In this document: piece after piece, positions 35,401 to 46,431 of the stretch
How the letters are laid out: the number at the start of each line of letters is the position of its first letter
Numbering within the stretch: position 1 is the stretch's first letter
Source of the DNA: Choanephora cucurbitarum
Taxonomy: Eukaryota > Mucoromycota > Mucoromycetes > Mucorales > Choanephoraceae
NCBI GenBank assembly: GCA_025331435.1
Contig: JAIWNI010000013.1
Span: 62,001-126,000, forward strand
Reading direction: 5' to 3'
DNA length: 64,000 bases
Notes under the pieces: model-generated
What the model saw: the letters and a program-made list of their open reading frames with translations, nothing else
Told to the model about the DNA's origin: nothing
Database searches by the model: none
Position numbers and translations under genes: made by a program

Positions 35401-35685
35401 AGCAATCAGATAAGTCATGTAATGCTTACCTATACTTGAATATGATTCACTCCATACTCTCACACCTGTGCTTTCTTTCACTAATCCTTGTCTATCTTCA
35501 TCATAGGATCCAGTACGTTTATTGAACCATTTGAAATGACGAGAAGGAGTAGCTGAGGAAGGAGACACAAGCAGTTCTTGATCTTTATAGGGAGATGGCA
35601 AAGGAATCGTCAATGTTTGTGCTGTATTGTATTTTTTCTGAGACGATGTTCGTCTGTCTAATAAAGTAGATCTTTCAGTACTCAT
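32467..35685 (-). CDS. CLC-family chloride channel or Cl-/H+ antiporter with CBS domains
   Basis: Thirteen exons read from 35685 to 32467 (boundaries 35430, 35379-35128, 35077-34980, 34917-34639, 34585-34471, 34417-34248, 34199-34092, 34033-33888, 33831-33757, 33704-33341, 33282-33262, 33204-32701, 32643-32467), giving 854 residues. Selectivity motifs are [16 protein letters not shown] (gating Glu) and [11 protein letters not shown]. About ten to twelve hydrophobic helices precede two C-terminal CBS repeats, the last ending near [14 protein letters not shown]. The family acidifies or balances charge in Golgi, endosome and vacuole, as yeast Gef1. Exon 11 is only 21 nt (PIMIAVM). The summed exon length is a multiple of three, supporting the model. 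Confidence 0.93.
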
Positions 35686-36147
35686 TCTATGTAATAAGGA
35701 AAAGAGAAAGCCAAAACAAAGAAAAAAGGAACCTCTTTTTTATTGTTTAGTCTGAGTAAATTAAAGAGGAATCATTTGATTTGACTTATCATGGGGTAAT
35801 AAAAGACAGTTGCGTTACACTAAAAATAATAATTAGAAGCTCTTGAATGTTATGCAATGAAAAGCCCTTTAATTTTTTGTCAAATGACCCTAGAAAGTGG
35901 CTTACAAGTAAGGGCATTCTGATAAAAAAAATATAGTTGATTTTGTTTATCTTTGTTGACATTGTTCTGTTTATTTACAGAAAACAAAGTCAGACAGAGA
36001 TTTCTTTAATCATGTGAGAATAAAGGGCATCGTCATGTTTAGACGCCAAAATCTCTATTTCGAAATCAACTAAAAATGAGAGGGTAAATTTGTACAACAT
36101 GTCAAGGTGAGTTTAGTAAACTCCGTTTTTTTTTTATTGTTTTTATT
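35686..36147. other. Promoter of CLC gene and 3' flank of RPT3
   Basis: No gene seen. The region has A- and T-runs and the 3' end of RPT3 (poly-A/T near 36128-36150). A TATCATGGGGTAATAAAA segment lies about 110 bp upstream of the CLC start. Confidence 0.5.
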
Positions 36148-37481
36148 TTACTTGTAAAATTCAAAGTTAGAATCTTCCTTTTTAACATTAGCCTTATAAC
36201 CCTTTTCCAAATCTTTGCTTAAAATAACATAACGGTTCTTTCTAACAGCATGCATACCAGCCTCTTGACAGATAGCAGCTATTTCAGCACCAGATAACTT
36301 ATCAGGTCTTGATACAACTAAATACAACTAGATAAGTAACCATCTTTTTTTTTAATTTTTTAACTACTTACATTCTTCCAAATCAACTTCTTCAGATAAA
36401 TTCATTTTAGATGTAATTGTCTGGAAAATAAGACGCTTTTGACGACGATCAGGTGTAGGAAACTCAATCTTTCGATCAAGACGACCAGGACGCAACAAGG
36501 CAGGATCCAGAGTATCTGCACGATTGGTAGCCATGATCACCTTTACATTGGATGTCTGATCAAACCCATCCATCTGATTAAGCAATTCAAGCAAGATACG
36601 CTGTACTTCTCGATCAGCACCTGTCTGTGCATCAAAACGCTTGGTGGCAATAGCATCAATTTCATCAATAAACACAATCGAAGGCGAGTTCTCACGGGCC
36701 AGTCGAAAGACATCACGGACCATACGCGGCCCTTCACCCAGATATTTCTGCACAAATTCAGAACCAACCACACGAATAAAGCTGGCTGTGGTATGATGGG
36801 CAACTGCCTTGACCAACATGGTCTTACCTGTACCTGGAGGACCATACAACAAGACACCACGAGGAGGGTCAATACCGATTTGACGATAGAGATCAAAGTG
36901 AGTCAAGGGCAATTCGACTGCCTCACGAATCTCTTGTTTCTGAATGTCCAGACCACCTACATCAGCATATCCCACATCAGGTCGTTCATCAGCACCCAAC
37001 AGGGCAATACTACTGTCGGCTTCAGGTGGTAAGACATCCACCAGCGCATTCGAGTGACGATGTAAGGCCACAGATGAACTGGGCTTCAAGAGTTCACGGT
37101 CAATGGTACTGAGGATACGAACCACATAGTTGGATCCAGTGGTGGAACCTACAATACCTGTATGTTGATCAATGGGCTCAAGGAACTGGCCGAGGACAAG
37201 AGGGACTGATTTGATACGCTTTACTTCTTCTTGTGCTCTCACAAGTTCTCTTTTGAGGTTTTTCTGTTCGTCCTTGATGTATTCTTCTTGAAGTTCAATG
37301 AATTCCAAGTCGCGTTGAAGTTTCTTTAATTTGACATACAAATCCTCTTCTGATAAATCCAATGTCATTTCAGACTTGATATTATGAGGTTCTTTGGTCT
37401 ATAGATACAGTCAACCTCTTTATCTTTATCTTTTTTGTTTCATCTAACCTCAGGTTTGATGTGAATACCAATCTCTTCCAT
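36148..37481 (-). CDS. RPT3: 26S proteasome regulatory ATPase subunit Rpt3
   Basis: Exons 37481-37449, 37398-36372 and 36317-36148 give 409 residues. An N-terminal coiled coil (residues 25-70) and OB fold precede the AAA domain: Walker A GPPGTGKT, pore loop KYLGEG, Walker [11 protein letters not shown] and arginine fingers in [11 protein letters not shown]. The C-terminus ends FEFYK, with the HbYX tail (hydrophobic-Tyr-any) that docks into the 20S alpha ring in Rpt2, Rpt3 and Rpt5. The opening of the second exon ([21 protein letters not shown]) and the C-terminal [17 protein letters not shown] fit Rpt3 best among the six paralogues. Confidence 0.95.
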
Positions 37482-37670
37482 GATCTGTTATGTTTATTAA
37501 ATAAAAGAAAAAAGATATGGAAAGCTACGCGTCATACAGGTTGAAAAATTTAAATCCTTAATTAAAATGCAGCAAATGACTTTAAAGGGGGGCAACGTCA
37601 TCTAAAGGATTCATTTTAAGCAGGACATCTTTCTTTATTGGCAAAGGTCCATTTGAGTTTGAAAACGAGT

Positions 37671-39096
37671 TTATGCATGTATAGCTGAATAGAGCTTTGA
37701 ATCCTCTCTTCCTCCAGTCAACACAAAATTAACAAGACGATAACATGTACCAGCAGTAACAGCAAAACCACCAATGATACCACACAATCTTACCATAAAC
37801 TGGAAAAACGATTGCTGTCTAGACTCACTGATCTGAACAGAAATAGGCTCTATATCGTATTTGAAGAACAGACCAGGCACAGCTTGACCTTCTTCATAGG
37901 ATTTGTGAGAATCAATGACTGAGTATTGGTTGGTTAGCAATTGATTGTTGTTGCTATCGATATACGTTGTAGGGACAACAGCCATGGTATAGGTGTACAC
38001 TTCAAAATCTATGGATTCAGTTTTAGTTCATATGATTCCCATTGACAACAATCTATGTTACTTGCTTGAGGCTGTGATTTCTATACTGTCATCTAATGGG
38101 TTGACCAGATTAGGATAAAATGGGCCAAAAGAAAACTCATCAATGCGATGTGTAAAGTTCAATACTTTCAAATAGACGTCAGTTGTTTGACATCTTCTAA
38201 ATCATCTATTACTTACAGTCATGACTTGTGTGGGCATGACTAGCTATAACATCATGAGTGACAACATTATAAGACAAACTTTTGGAACCTTACCATAACC
38301 ATGACCATCTGAAGTGATATGTAAGTTAGAGGCTACCTTATTGACATGCAATGATCCATATAATCTACAGGCACCCATATCCTCTTTAAAACAACGGGTT
38401 AGGGTAACTCATTAATAAAAAAATTGCTCTAGTTCATTTTTACTGGCTATTTCATGATTATATTCTTTTCCAGAGGCAGCTTGAATGATTTCATGAACAT
38501 ATTCAGGATTATCTACTTGTCTATTTCACTCTCTATCAGATACTGTTTGTTTTCATTCCTTTTTTATTTTACCTATGCTTAGTAGCTGTTGTGGCAGAGA
38601 ATTCAGCCTAAGAAAAAAAAAAGATGAGACAAGGTCAAGTAGAAACAGATAGAGAGAGTCTTACTGGAATCAATCGAAGTGCATCTGTCAATCGAGTACG
38701 TTGTCCTGTAGCATCTACCACATGAACCATAAGAGCTTATAAAGAATGAATTATCTTAGTGGTCTAAAAAGTAAGTCTCATGTTGATAGCTTACAGGGAC
38801 AAGGCATAGCTACAGTCAGATCAATGTTCACTTGCATAGTAGTGTCGATGGTGGAATCGACAATGAATGTATAGTTTGTATGGATCTTTCGATAGCTATA
38901 AGATAAAAGTCAGTGCGATGTACTAAGAGATGATATCTTACTTACTCTGAGAACTCACTCAGAGCCAACAGACAAAGACAGAGCGCGACCAAGACAGTCA
39001 AGAGACCACCTTTCTCACTTCTCTGTTGGTTGTCATCTTCTACTTTAGGAAAAGCATCTATCTTTGCTGCTTTCTCCACTAGTTTCTTTAGAGCCA
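37671..39096 (-). CDS. ERV41: COPII vesicle cargo receptor Erv41 (ERGIC2-like)
   Basis: About nine exons, starting 39096-38946, 38895-38795, 38735-38665, 38607-38573, 38520-38444, 38383-38294 and ending with 37671. An N-terminal ERGIC segment (IDAFPKVEDD, then one transmembrane helix ending SEFSEYRK) leads to a lumenal beta domain with TTMQVNIDLTVAMPC, GACRLYGSLHVNKVASNLHIT and FTHRIDEFSFG. A second hydrophobic helix near the C-terminus (FFQFMVRLCGIIGGFAVTAG) is typical. Erv41 with Erv46 cycles between ER and Golgi and returns escaped ER proteins. It shares a 121-bp promoter region with WBP4. Erv46 is excluded by the lack of its cysteine-rich lumenal loop. Confidence 0.88.
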
Positions 39097-39217
39097 TAGG
39101 ATTTTAAAAAAAGAGAGGAACAAGAGTAATATATACAGTGAGAGAGGAGTTTCTATCTATAAAGAAGAGGAGTTTCAACACTTTTTTTTTTCTTCTTCTT
39201 CTTTATACTTTCTAATC
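39097..39217. promoter_or_regulatory. 121-bp bidirectional promoter, ERV41 / WBP4
   Basis: The two start codons are 121 bp apart on opposite strands. The sequence is a purine-rich block (AAAAAAGAGAGGAACAAGAG) next to a pyrimidine tract (TTTTTTTTTTCTTCTTCTTC), with ATATATACAG between. No separate core promoters are resolvable. Confidence 0.6.
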
Positions 39218-40066
39218 ATGTAAGTTACTTGATTCTATCAACACAATGATGGCATTAACTTGAATCTTAGGTCTGATTATTGGGTGTCTCAACAAAGACA
39301 TTGGTGTAAATATTGTAAAAAGTTCATCACAAATAATAAACCAGTATGTTGCCGTCATGACTATAAAAGATCTTAAACTAATGCCCAGCAAGTCCATTAG
39401 TTTGCATGAGAGTGGTCGAGCACATAAAGATCAAGTAGAACGCTTTATGCGTGATATCTTTAAGAAAGGCAGACAAGATCAAGAAGATGCAGATCATGTT
39501 CGCCGTGAATTAGAGCGTATTGAAAAAGTAAAAGTGAGAAGAGAAGTGACACCATCATACTCATTTTTTTTTAGGCAGCTTTGAATTCAGTGGGTATAGC
39601 CGACCGATGGAAACACACGAGTTCAACACAAAGTGCGTTACCTGCCAGAAAGGCAACTGATTATTATTATGCTCCTCAACCTGTCGTTCCAACCATTGAA
39701 GAATTACGTCAAGGCAAGAAGACAACAAAAGAAGTACAATCACAAGGTCGAGATGAATGGGCTGTGAATAAAGAGATTGCCAAAGTAGGCGAGTGGGAAA
39801 CAGTCGCTCAACCTATCATGCCCTCTTCACCCACTCTAAAAGAAGATCAACCAACAACTACACATGATCAACGACCTGAATTTCAAGATGATGATGAACA
39901 AGACGATGACTTGAATAGTTTCAAGATCAAAGAAAAAGAATTGCCTGTTGAAGATGATGTGCCTGATCAACAAGAGGTGACATTCAAAAAACGCAAATTA
40001 GCCAATGAAGACAGTGAAGGCCTGTTTAAGTCTAGGAAAAAGAAGCCTCTAAGAAAGAAAGAATAA
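39218..40066 (+). CDS. WBP4: WBP4/FBP21-like spliceosome-associated matrin zinc-finger protein; start codon split by intron
   Basis: Exons 39218-39219, 39271-39343, 39393-39527 and 39575-40066 give 233 residues. The N-terminus SDYWVSQQRHWCKYCKKFI...KPSISLHESGRAHK is the U1C/matrin-type C2H2 finger of WBP4. Spliced mRNA joins AT of exon 1 to G of exon 2, so the initiation codon exists only after splicing. The intron is GTAAGT...CTTAG, 51 nt. The summed exons are a multiple of three. No WW domain is seen; the C-terminus is acidic then Lys-rich with a nuclear-signal-like KSRKKKPLRKKE end. The family works in pre-mRNA splicing (human FBP21 is in complexes A-B). Confidence 0.88.
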
Positions 40067-40206
40067 AACATCATGTGAATTATGCTATTCCAATGGAAAC
40101 ATTTTGAACTCCTTCATCCCTAATAGTGCATGAACACAAATATAAAAAAAGGGCCAAGATACACACAGATCATTACTTTTTCTTTTTTCTTTTTTCTTTT
40201 CATTCA

Positions 40207-42154
40207 ATGCCTCAACAGCATGAAAATGATCCTTCCTATCAGAAAACAATAGGTGACTATGGAATTGTCTCTACCATTGGCCATGGATCCACAGGCAGAG
40301 TCAAATTGGGAGTACATCGGATGACAGGCAAGAAAGTGGCCATCAAAATAGTCTCGCGTAGTCAACTCTATGCTTCACTCAAGATCAAACAAGCTGTCGA
40401 GCGAGAATTAGCTATCCTACAACTCTTACACCACCCACACCTGATTGAACTCTATCAAGTATTGCAGGACACCCAGAACATCTATTTCATTACTGAATAT
40501 GTACCTGGAGGAGAACTTTATGATCTCTTGAAACAGAATGGTACTCTATCTGAATCTGATGCTAAACATGCCTTTAGTCAAATGATCAGTGCACTTTCTT
40601 GGTGTCATACTAGACACATATGGTAAACTTCTTTGCTGTGATGATGATCTTTATTCTCATTATTCTGTAGTCATCGAGATTTGAAATTAGAAAATATTCT
40701 GATTGATAAAACAAACAAGGTGATTAAAATTGCTGATTTTGGTATGGCCATCATGCAGTCATCTACTCAACTGTTAGAGACAAGCTGTGGGTAAAAAAAA
40801 AATAGATAAAAAGTGAAATGATATCATGATGATTAAAAGTTTATTTTCTAAAGATCGCCACATTATGCTTGTCCAGAAGTGGTTCGAGTAAGTTTTATCA
40901 TTCATAAAGAAAAAAATGACATTAATTTTGTTTAGGGAATTCCATACTATGGTCCTGCTGCTGATATCTGGTCTGCAGGTATCATTCTCTATATCTTATT
41001 GACAGGAAGACTACCCTTTGATGATCTACATCTAGGCCGACTCTTAGCCAAGATAAAACGAGGACGATTTAGACCTTTACCAGACTGGATCTCTCCATCA
41101 GCCAAAGATCTTGTGTACCGTATGTTGATGATAGACCCAACCAAACGAATCAATGTATAGTAAGATCCAGACTACTAAGAAAAAGAAAAACTGATAATTT
41201 TTATATAGTCAAATGATATCCTGTTTCATCCTTGGTTATTTTCTCCACCTACCCTTTCCATTCACTCATTTCACTTTCATGATAACCCTTGGCAGGATGA
41301 ACAACTGAAATCACCTTCTATTGACCACCCAAATGATCTGGATGGTCCTACACGTGAAACCCTCAGGGTCTTATGGCGAGGATGGAGTCATGAAGAGATC
41401 ATGACAGCATTAAGGGAAACACAGTAAGCAATCAGTGTTTCTCTCTTTTTCTGTTTCACTAAACTTCCTTTTTATAGTCCCAATGTTCAAAAATTAACTT
41501 TTCAGTTACTGCAACAACGCCGAAAAAGAATCTCTATCAGTCGCACAATTAAACGTGACACAGCTTGTAGGCCACCATCACCATTATTAAGATATCATTC
41601 TATCAAGTTGGTTGCACAAACATTTTATCATGTGACAGCCCTCTTTTGTTCTACTCAGTCACAAAAGGGATGCTGTGGGTGGATAAGTCGTCTAAGGCAC
41701 AGGCTATGCTCTCTGTTTAAGTGTCAAACAAACAGACTCACTGTATTCTCCATGGATTGTTATGCCCCATCTGAATTCATGGCTGCAGGCAAATTGCATT
41801 ATATTCTATCAGAGGTAATTTTGTGTGTGTGTGTATAGAGTGGTGATTAAACTAGTAAAGGATAGCAATTTAGAGGTACTTTGAGTGGTCGTATGTATCC
41901 TGATGGCTATATACTCTGGTCTGGTAGAATAAGTAAAGTAATGTACACTTGTTTTTTCCCCCTTGACTGATCCTTTTCCTTTTAAAGAGGATGGTAGTTT
42001 TGTTTGTAGGATAAAGCAAACAATTGACTCAAAAAGAAGGTTCACCATGACATTTTCCATGCATCAACATCATCCTAATTTCGCTGAGCGATTAGAAGCC
42101 TTATTTCAACAATATGAACAAGACTCTGTTCAACTGATGAAAACCATATCCTAA
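40207..42154 (+). CDS. Ser/Thr protein kinase of the CAMK/Nim1-Gin4 (BRSK-like) type
   Basis: Exons 40207-40622, 40671-40790, 40854-40887, 40936-41154, 41209-41423, 41478 to about 41815, about 41874-41932 and 41988-42154. Kinase landmarks: [11 protein letters not shown] glycine loop, VAIKIV lysine, HRDLKLEN catalytic loop, DFGMA, activation segment [15 protein letters not shown] and WSAGIILY. The CGSPHYA segment is typical for AMPK/Nim1-related kinases activated by an upstream kinase at the preceding Thr. The C-terminal 150 residues contain a compact region ending near [12 protein letters not shown] that could be a KA1-like domain (inference). The junction between exons 6 and 7 is ambiguous: the donor after LSE breaks frame with [11 protein letters not shown], so a later GT in the TG repeat may be used. 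Confidence 0.88.
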
Positions 42155-42311
42155 ACAAAAAGTACTTAAGGAACCCCACCCTAATTTATGTCAAATAAAC
42201 GAAATCCATACACTATGTGTGTGTGTATATTGCATTCAGATTTATTTCCTTTTAAAGAGAGAGAGAAAGAGAGAGACAAAAAAGAAACCTTTTTTTTTGT
42301 TAACAAGAAGT

Positions 42312-43125
42312 TTAAGCATCCTTGATCTTCTTGGTACCACGAAGGAGACCAGTACGACGAGCAGCAATCAAACCGACCTTTTGACCAGCAGGAGAGTCAC
42401 GGGCCATAGTAGAGGCCTTACCAATGTGTTGATGGTTACCACCACCGTGAGGGTGATCAACGGGGTTCATGGCAACACCACGAGTCTTGGGCCAGCTGTT
42501 ACGCTTAACTCTGAACTTGTGGTAAGCACGACCAGCCTTCAACAAGGGCTTGTCAATACGACCACCACCAGCAACGATACCGACAACGGCACGAGAGGTA
42601 GAGGGGATGATCTTCTTGGCACCGGAGGGCAAACGAATACGGGTCTTACCGTCTTCACCGTGACCGATGATAGTAACGTAGTTACCGGAAGTACGGGCAA
42701 TGGCACCACGGTCACCGACCTTTTCTTCAACGTTACAGATAACAGTACCTTCGGGCATGGAAGCCAAAGGCAAGACGTTACCAATGTTCAAAGAGGCCTT
42801 CTTACCGGCATAGACGAATTGACCAGTGTACATACCTTCAGTGGCAATGAAGGTTTCAGTACGGAGCTTGTACCTAAAATAAGGTAAGTTACATTATTTT
42901 GTACAATTATCTTTCAACTTACTTGTAAGGGTCACGGAAGACAACCTTGGCAAGAGGAGCACCTCTTCCGGGATCGTGAACGATTTCCTTGACAATACCA
43001 CGAATGTAACCGTGACGTTCAGCAAAGTCGAAAACTCTGAGTTGAGCAGCGCCCTTACGGCCAACGGTGTGGGACTTGAAGATGGATCCAGCACCCTTTC
43101 TCTGAGCACGAATAACACGACCCAT
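42312..43125 (-). CDS. RPL8: 60S ribosomal protein uL2 (RPL8; yeast L2)
   Basis: Two exons, 43125-42923 and 42873-42312, encode 254 residues, identical in length to yeast L2. The N-terminus [16 protein letters not shown] and the C-terminal [18 protein letters not shown] loop with its conserved histidine near the peptidyl-transferase centre are present. Codon use is strongly biased to GGT, AAG, CGT, GTC and ACC, as expected for very high expression. The intron splits the AAG lysine codon after DPY. A TG repeat and a T run lie in the 450-bp upstream region shared with cyclophilin H. Confidence 0.98.
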
Positions 43126-43576
43126 ATCTGTTGTGTTTCCACATGTGTATATAGAGTGAGTTGTAAAGTAGAATCGTCAAGTAGAGTTGGTTTAGATGTT
43201 GAATGTCAATTATAAATCAAAGAAGTTTTTGTGAATCATAAAGAAACATAAGATTAGTGAATGCGTTATTGTATCATAGGATGGATGATGCATCCATTCC
43301 TATCTTAATTCTATACTGGATCAGATACTTGCCTAACTAGTGGAAAAAGAGGAGGATTTACACATCTGCTTTCTCTTTGATTGTCCATATAGTGTGTGTG
43401 TGTGTGTGTACTTGTTTGTTCTTTCAGGATTTTGGAAATTAGCCCACACACCTTAGGACAGATTGAATCATGTCCGATCCGGACCCTATCTAATGGCTGT
43501 ACAACACATCCATGATTGGCTCAATTTCTTTTTTTTTTTTCTTCTCTTCGCATTGTATTCAACGCGCTAATTTCAT
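43126..43576. promoter_or_regulatory. Divergent promoter region RPL8 / cyclophilin H
   Basis: 451 bp between start codons with a (GT)n microsatellite (about 43392-43409) and a T run (43528-43539). No gene lies in it. Expression levels of the two genes must differ greatly, so separate elements are likely. Confidence 0.5.
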
Positions 43577-44414
43577 ATGGATAAGAAAGGTTTGACAACA
43601 AACAACACTATGGCATCTATACTCATTCAAGTTGCTCTATAAGGTTCTCAAGTAGAAAGACCCATTGTGTTTTTTGATATATCTATTGGCGATGTGCCAG
43701 TAGGTAGAATGAAGATGGAACTCTTTTCTGATATTGTACCAAAGACAGCTGAAAACTTTAGGTAAGGGCTTTATTGGAACATAACATAATCTAATATACA
43801 ATCAGACAATTATGTACAGGTGAACACAGGTAAATGAATTTATCTCATACAAGTATGTTATTGACCTGTCAGATAATAGGAGAAATGGTCAACCTCAAGG
43901 TTTCAAGAACTGTTTATTTCATAGGTAAAAAACAAAGAAAAATACAATAATTCATCATAACAATGTGTATTTTTAAGAGTGATAAAGGATTTCATGGTTC
44001 AAGGTGGTGATTTCCTTAAAGGAGATGGTACAGGTTCCATGAGTATCTATGGAGATAAGTTTCCCGATGAAAACTTTATTGAGAAACATAGTGGAGCTGG
44101 TTTGCTTTCGATGGTACACCATTATAACTAGTTTTTTTTTTGGAAGCTCATGTCTTATTTTATCTAGGCAAATTCAGGTCCCAACACAAATGGCTGTCAA
44201 TTCTTTATTACCTGTGATGCCTGTGATTTCTTAGATGGCAAGCATGTTGTTTTCGGTCGTCTTGTGGATGGTCTGTTGACATTGCGTAAAATTGAAAATG
44301 TCTCTACTGGTCCTAACAATCGACCCAAGTTACCAGTCAAAATCACAGGTAAAAAAAGAAGAAAACCAACAGATCTTTAAATTAACTATTTCTTTAGAAT
44401 GTGGTCAAATGTAA
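43577..44414 (+). CDS. PPIH: Peptidyl-prolyl isomerase, cyclophilin H type
   Basis: Seven exons: 43577-43589, 43644-43761, 43806-43829, 43880-43924, 43978-44113, 44168-44348 and 44398-44414. They give 177 residues, the same as human PPIH. Cyclophilin signatures are [58 protein letters not shown] and [14 protein letters not shown]. Catalytic Arg, Phe, Gln and His are kept; the usual Trp is replaced by Leu in [10 protein letters not shown]. Cyclophilin H binds the U4/U6.U5 tri-snRNP via Prp4/Prp18. The first exon is only 13 nt and its intron uses a GTTTGA donor; ignoring it would leave a stop codon in frame. Stop is 30 bp from the convergent MED25 stop. Confidence 0.93.
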
Positions 44415-44444
44415 TAAAATAAAAAGGTCTATTTTATTAAGTGG

Positions 44445-46297
44445 TTATTGCATTCCTGATGGATGTTGTTGTTGTTGTTGCTGTTGCTGTTGCTGTTGCT
44501 GTTGTTGCTGTTGTTGTTGTTGTTGTCGAGCTAAGAACAGTCTTTGTTGTAAATCACGAACAGCATTGGGTTGTAGATTGCTAAGATTAGCAAGATTGGC
44601 TAGATTAATGTTACTCATGTTCAACAGATTATTGGTATTCAGGGCATTCATAGGATTGTTGGTGTTGGTGCTATTGTTGTTGTTATTATTATTCAGATTG
44701 ATATTGGACAATAACAAACTATTTGGATTTAAGCCTTTTTTTTAAAAAAAAATTACAAGTTAGGAAATCATGCTACCTCCCAAAAAAAAAAAGAGCAATT
44801 TACCATTCATATTCTGTTGAGCGGGTGGATTGACAGAGGATGGATTTGGACTGTTGTTCGCTAGACCCATCATCTGTTGTTGTCGTAATGTATTCTGCAA
44901 GTGTTGTATGTTGGGATTATTGGTAGAATTGAGTAATGCCATATTGGCTGTGTTCTGTAGACTGGCCAACATAGCAGGATTGATACCTGCATTCGCTGTC
45001 ACAGGTGCATTTGTATTGGCCACACTTTGTAGATTTGTAGGATTCATTGCATTACTTAAATTGGGCGTATTGGTGGTGGTCGTGGTGGTCGTGGTCGTGG
45101 TGGTGGTGGCGGGAGTGTTGGTAGAGGGTGGTGTTGCCCCTGTGCCAGTCAAACCTGTATTTGGATCTGGTAAAGGAACTCTAGCAAACACAATACCAAT
45201 CAGTTTTCCACCTGTATGAGATAATACAACACCATGATGAGGTTCAACTGCTTGATTGACACCTAAATTAAATACAACAGTAGCAATCTAAAAAAAAGGA
45301 GGGAATGAATGACATAGAAACTTACACACACACACAAATCCATTCAATCCTTACATATTTCTTTTGTTCTAAATTTCGAACGAGAAGGTTAAAGTTGTTT
45401 TGATCTTGTTGACTGCTTGTGTTCAAGGGTCTGAAATGACAGAACGGTAATTTATTCTCTATCGCCTGTCGTTGTAAGACTTGTGCTCTCGCTAAAGGAG
45501 ATCGTCCAGCAATCTGAATACGTGAGGGCCAAATCTCTGGTCGACTAAGACAGGTTTAGTGACTTTCATCAAGACCTTTATCTAACACTTACTATTCTTC
45601 TAAGCTCACACTATTCCCTTTCAATGTGATGGCAAAGGCACCACAATGACAACTGAATTCCTGTAGTTGACCTTCAGGTGTCTTGATATGCCACACAATC
45701 TGACCTGTCCAGATAGGTTGAGTAGGTAAACTGTTGGGTGGGACTTGAGAAGATGGATCGGATGATGTTTGCTGATCCTGTTGCTGTTGTTGTTGTTGTT
45801 GTTGTTGTGTACGTTGAGCAAGTTGAGCGGCAATCAACATACGTTGATGCTGAGTTAAATTAGCGGGTATATTAGCGAGGTTCAATGGTGTTTGCATCAT
45901 ATTGTCAGGACGCACTTGTAATCCAGTAGCCGCATCGTTTGTGGGTACAAATCCTGCGGGGGAAGAGGCGATGTTGGGACTGTTGGTCGCTTGTTGCGAT
46001 GGATTGACATTGGTGCCGTTGCTGGCACGCCTTAGTTGTTCGCCTAGTTTGGTCAAGGCTGCCTGAATGTTCTGTAGTTGGCCTTGTTGTTGTGGTGTAA
46101 GGTTGTTGCCTTGGGCGATTAGGGTGTTACGTTGTTGTAAGAGGTATTGTTGGAGTTGTAGTGGGTTTTGGGCCATACGGCTGGCCATCAATTGGGCCAT
46201 TTGTGGTCTGCCGGCAGTAGCAGCAGCAGCGGCAGCGGCAGTAGCTTGTGCTGCCTGTTGCTGTTGCTGTTGCTGTTGTTGTTGTTGCTGTTGCTGT

Positions 46298-46371
<74 letters not shown>

Positions 46372-46393
46372 TTGCTGTTGCTGTTGCTGTTGT

Positions 46394-46431
<38 letters not shown>

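Noticed and set aside
36439..37032. 197-codon frame (+) opposite RPT3
   Set aside because: Antisense shadow of the conserved AAA domain; no independent features.
42219..42887. 222-codon frame (+) opposite RPL8, rich in Thr/Asn/Gly
   Set aside because: Antisense shadow of biased ribosomal-protein codons; no motif.
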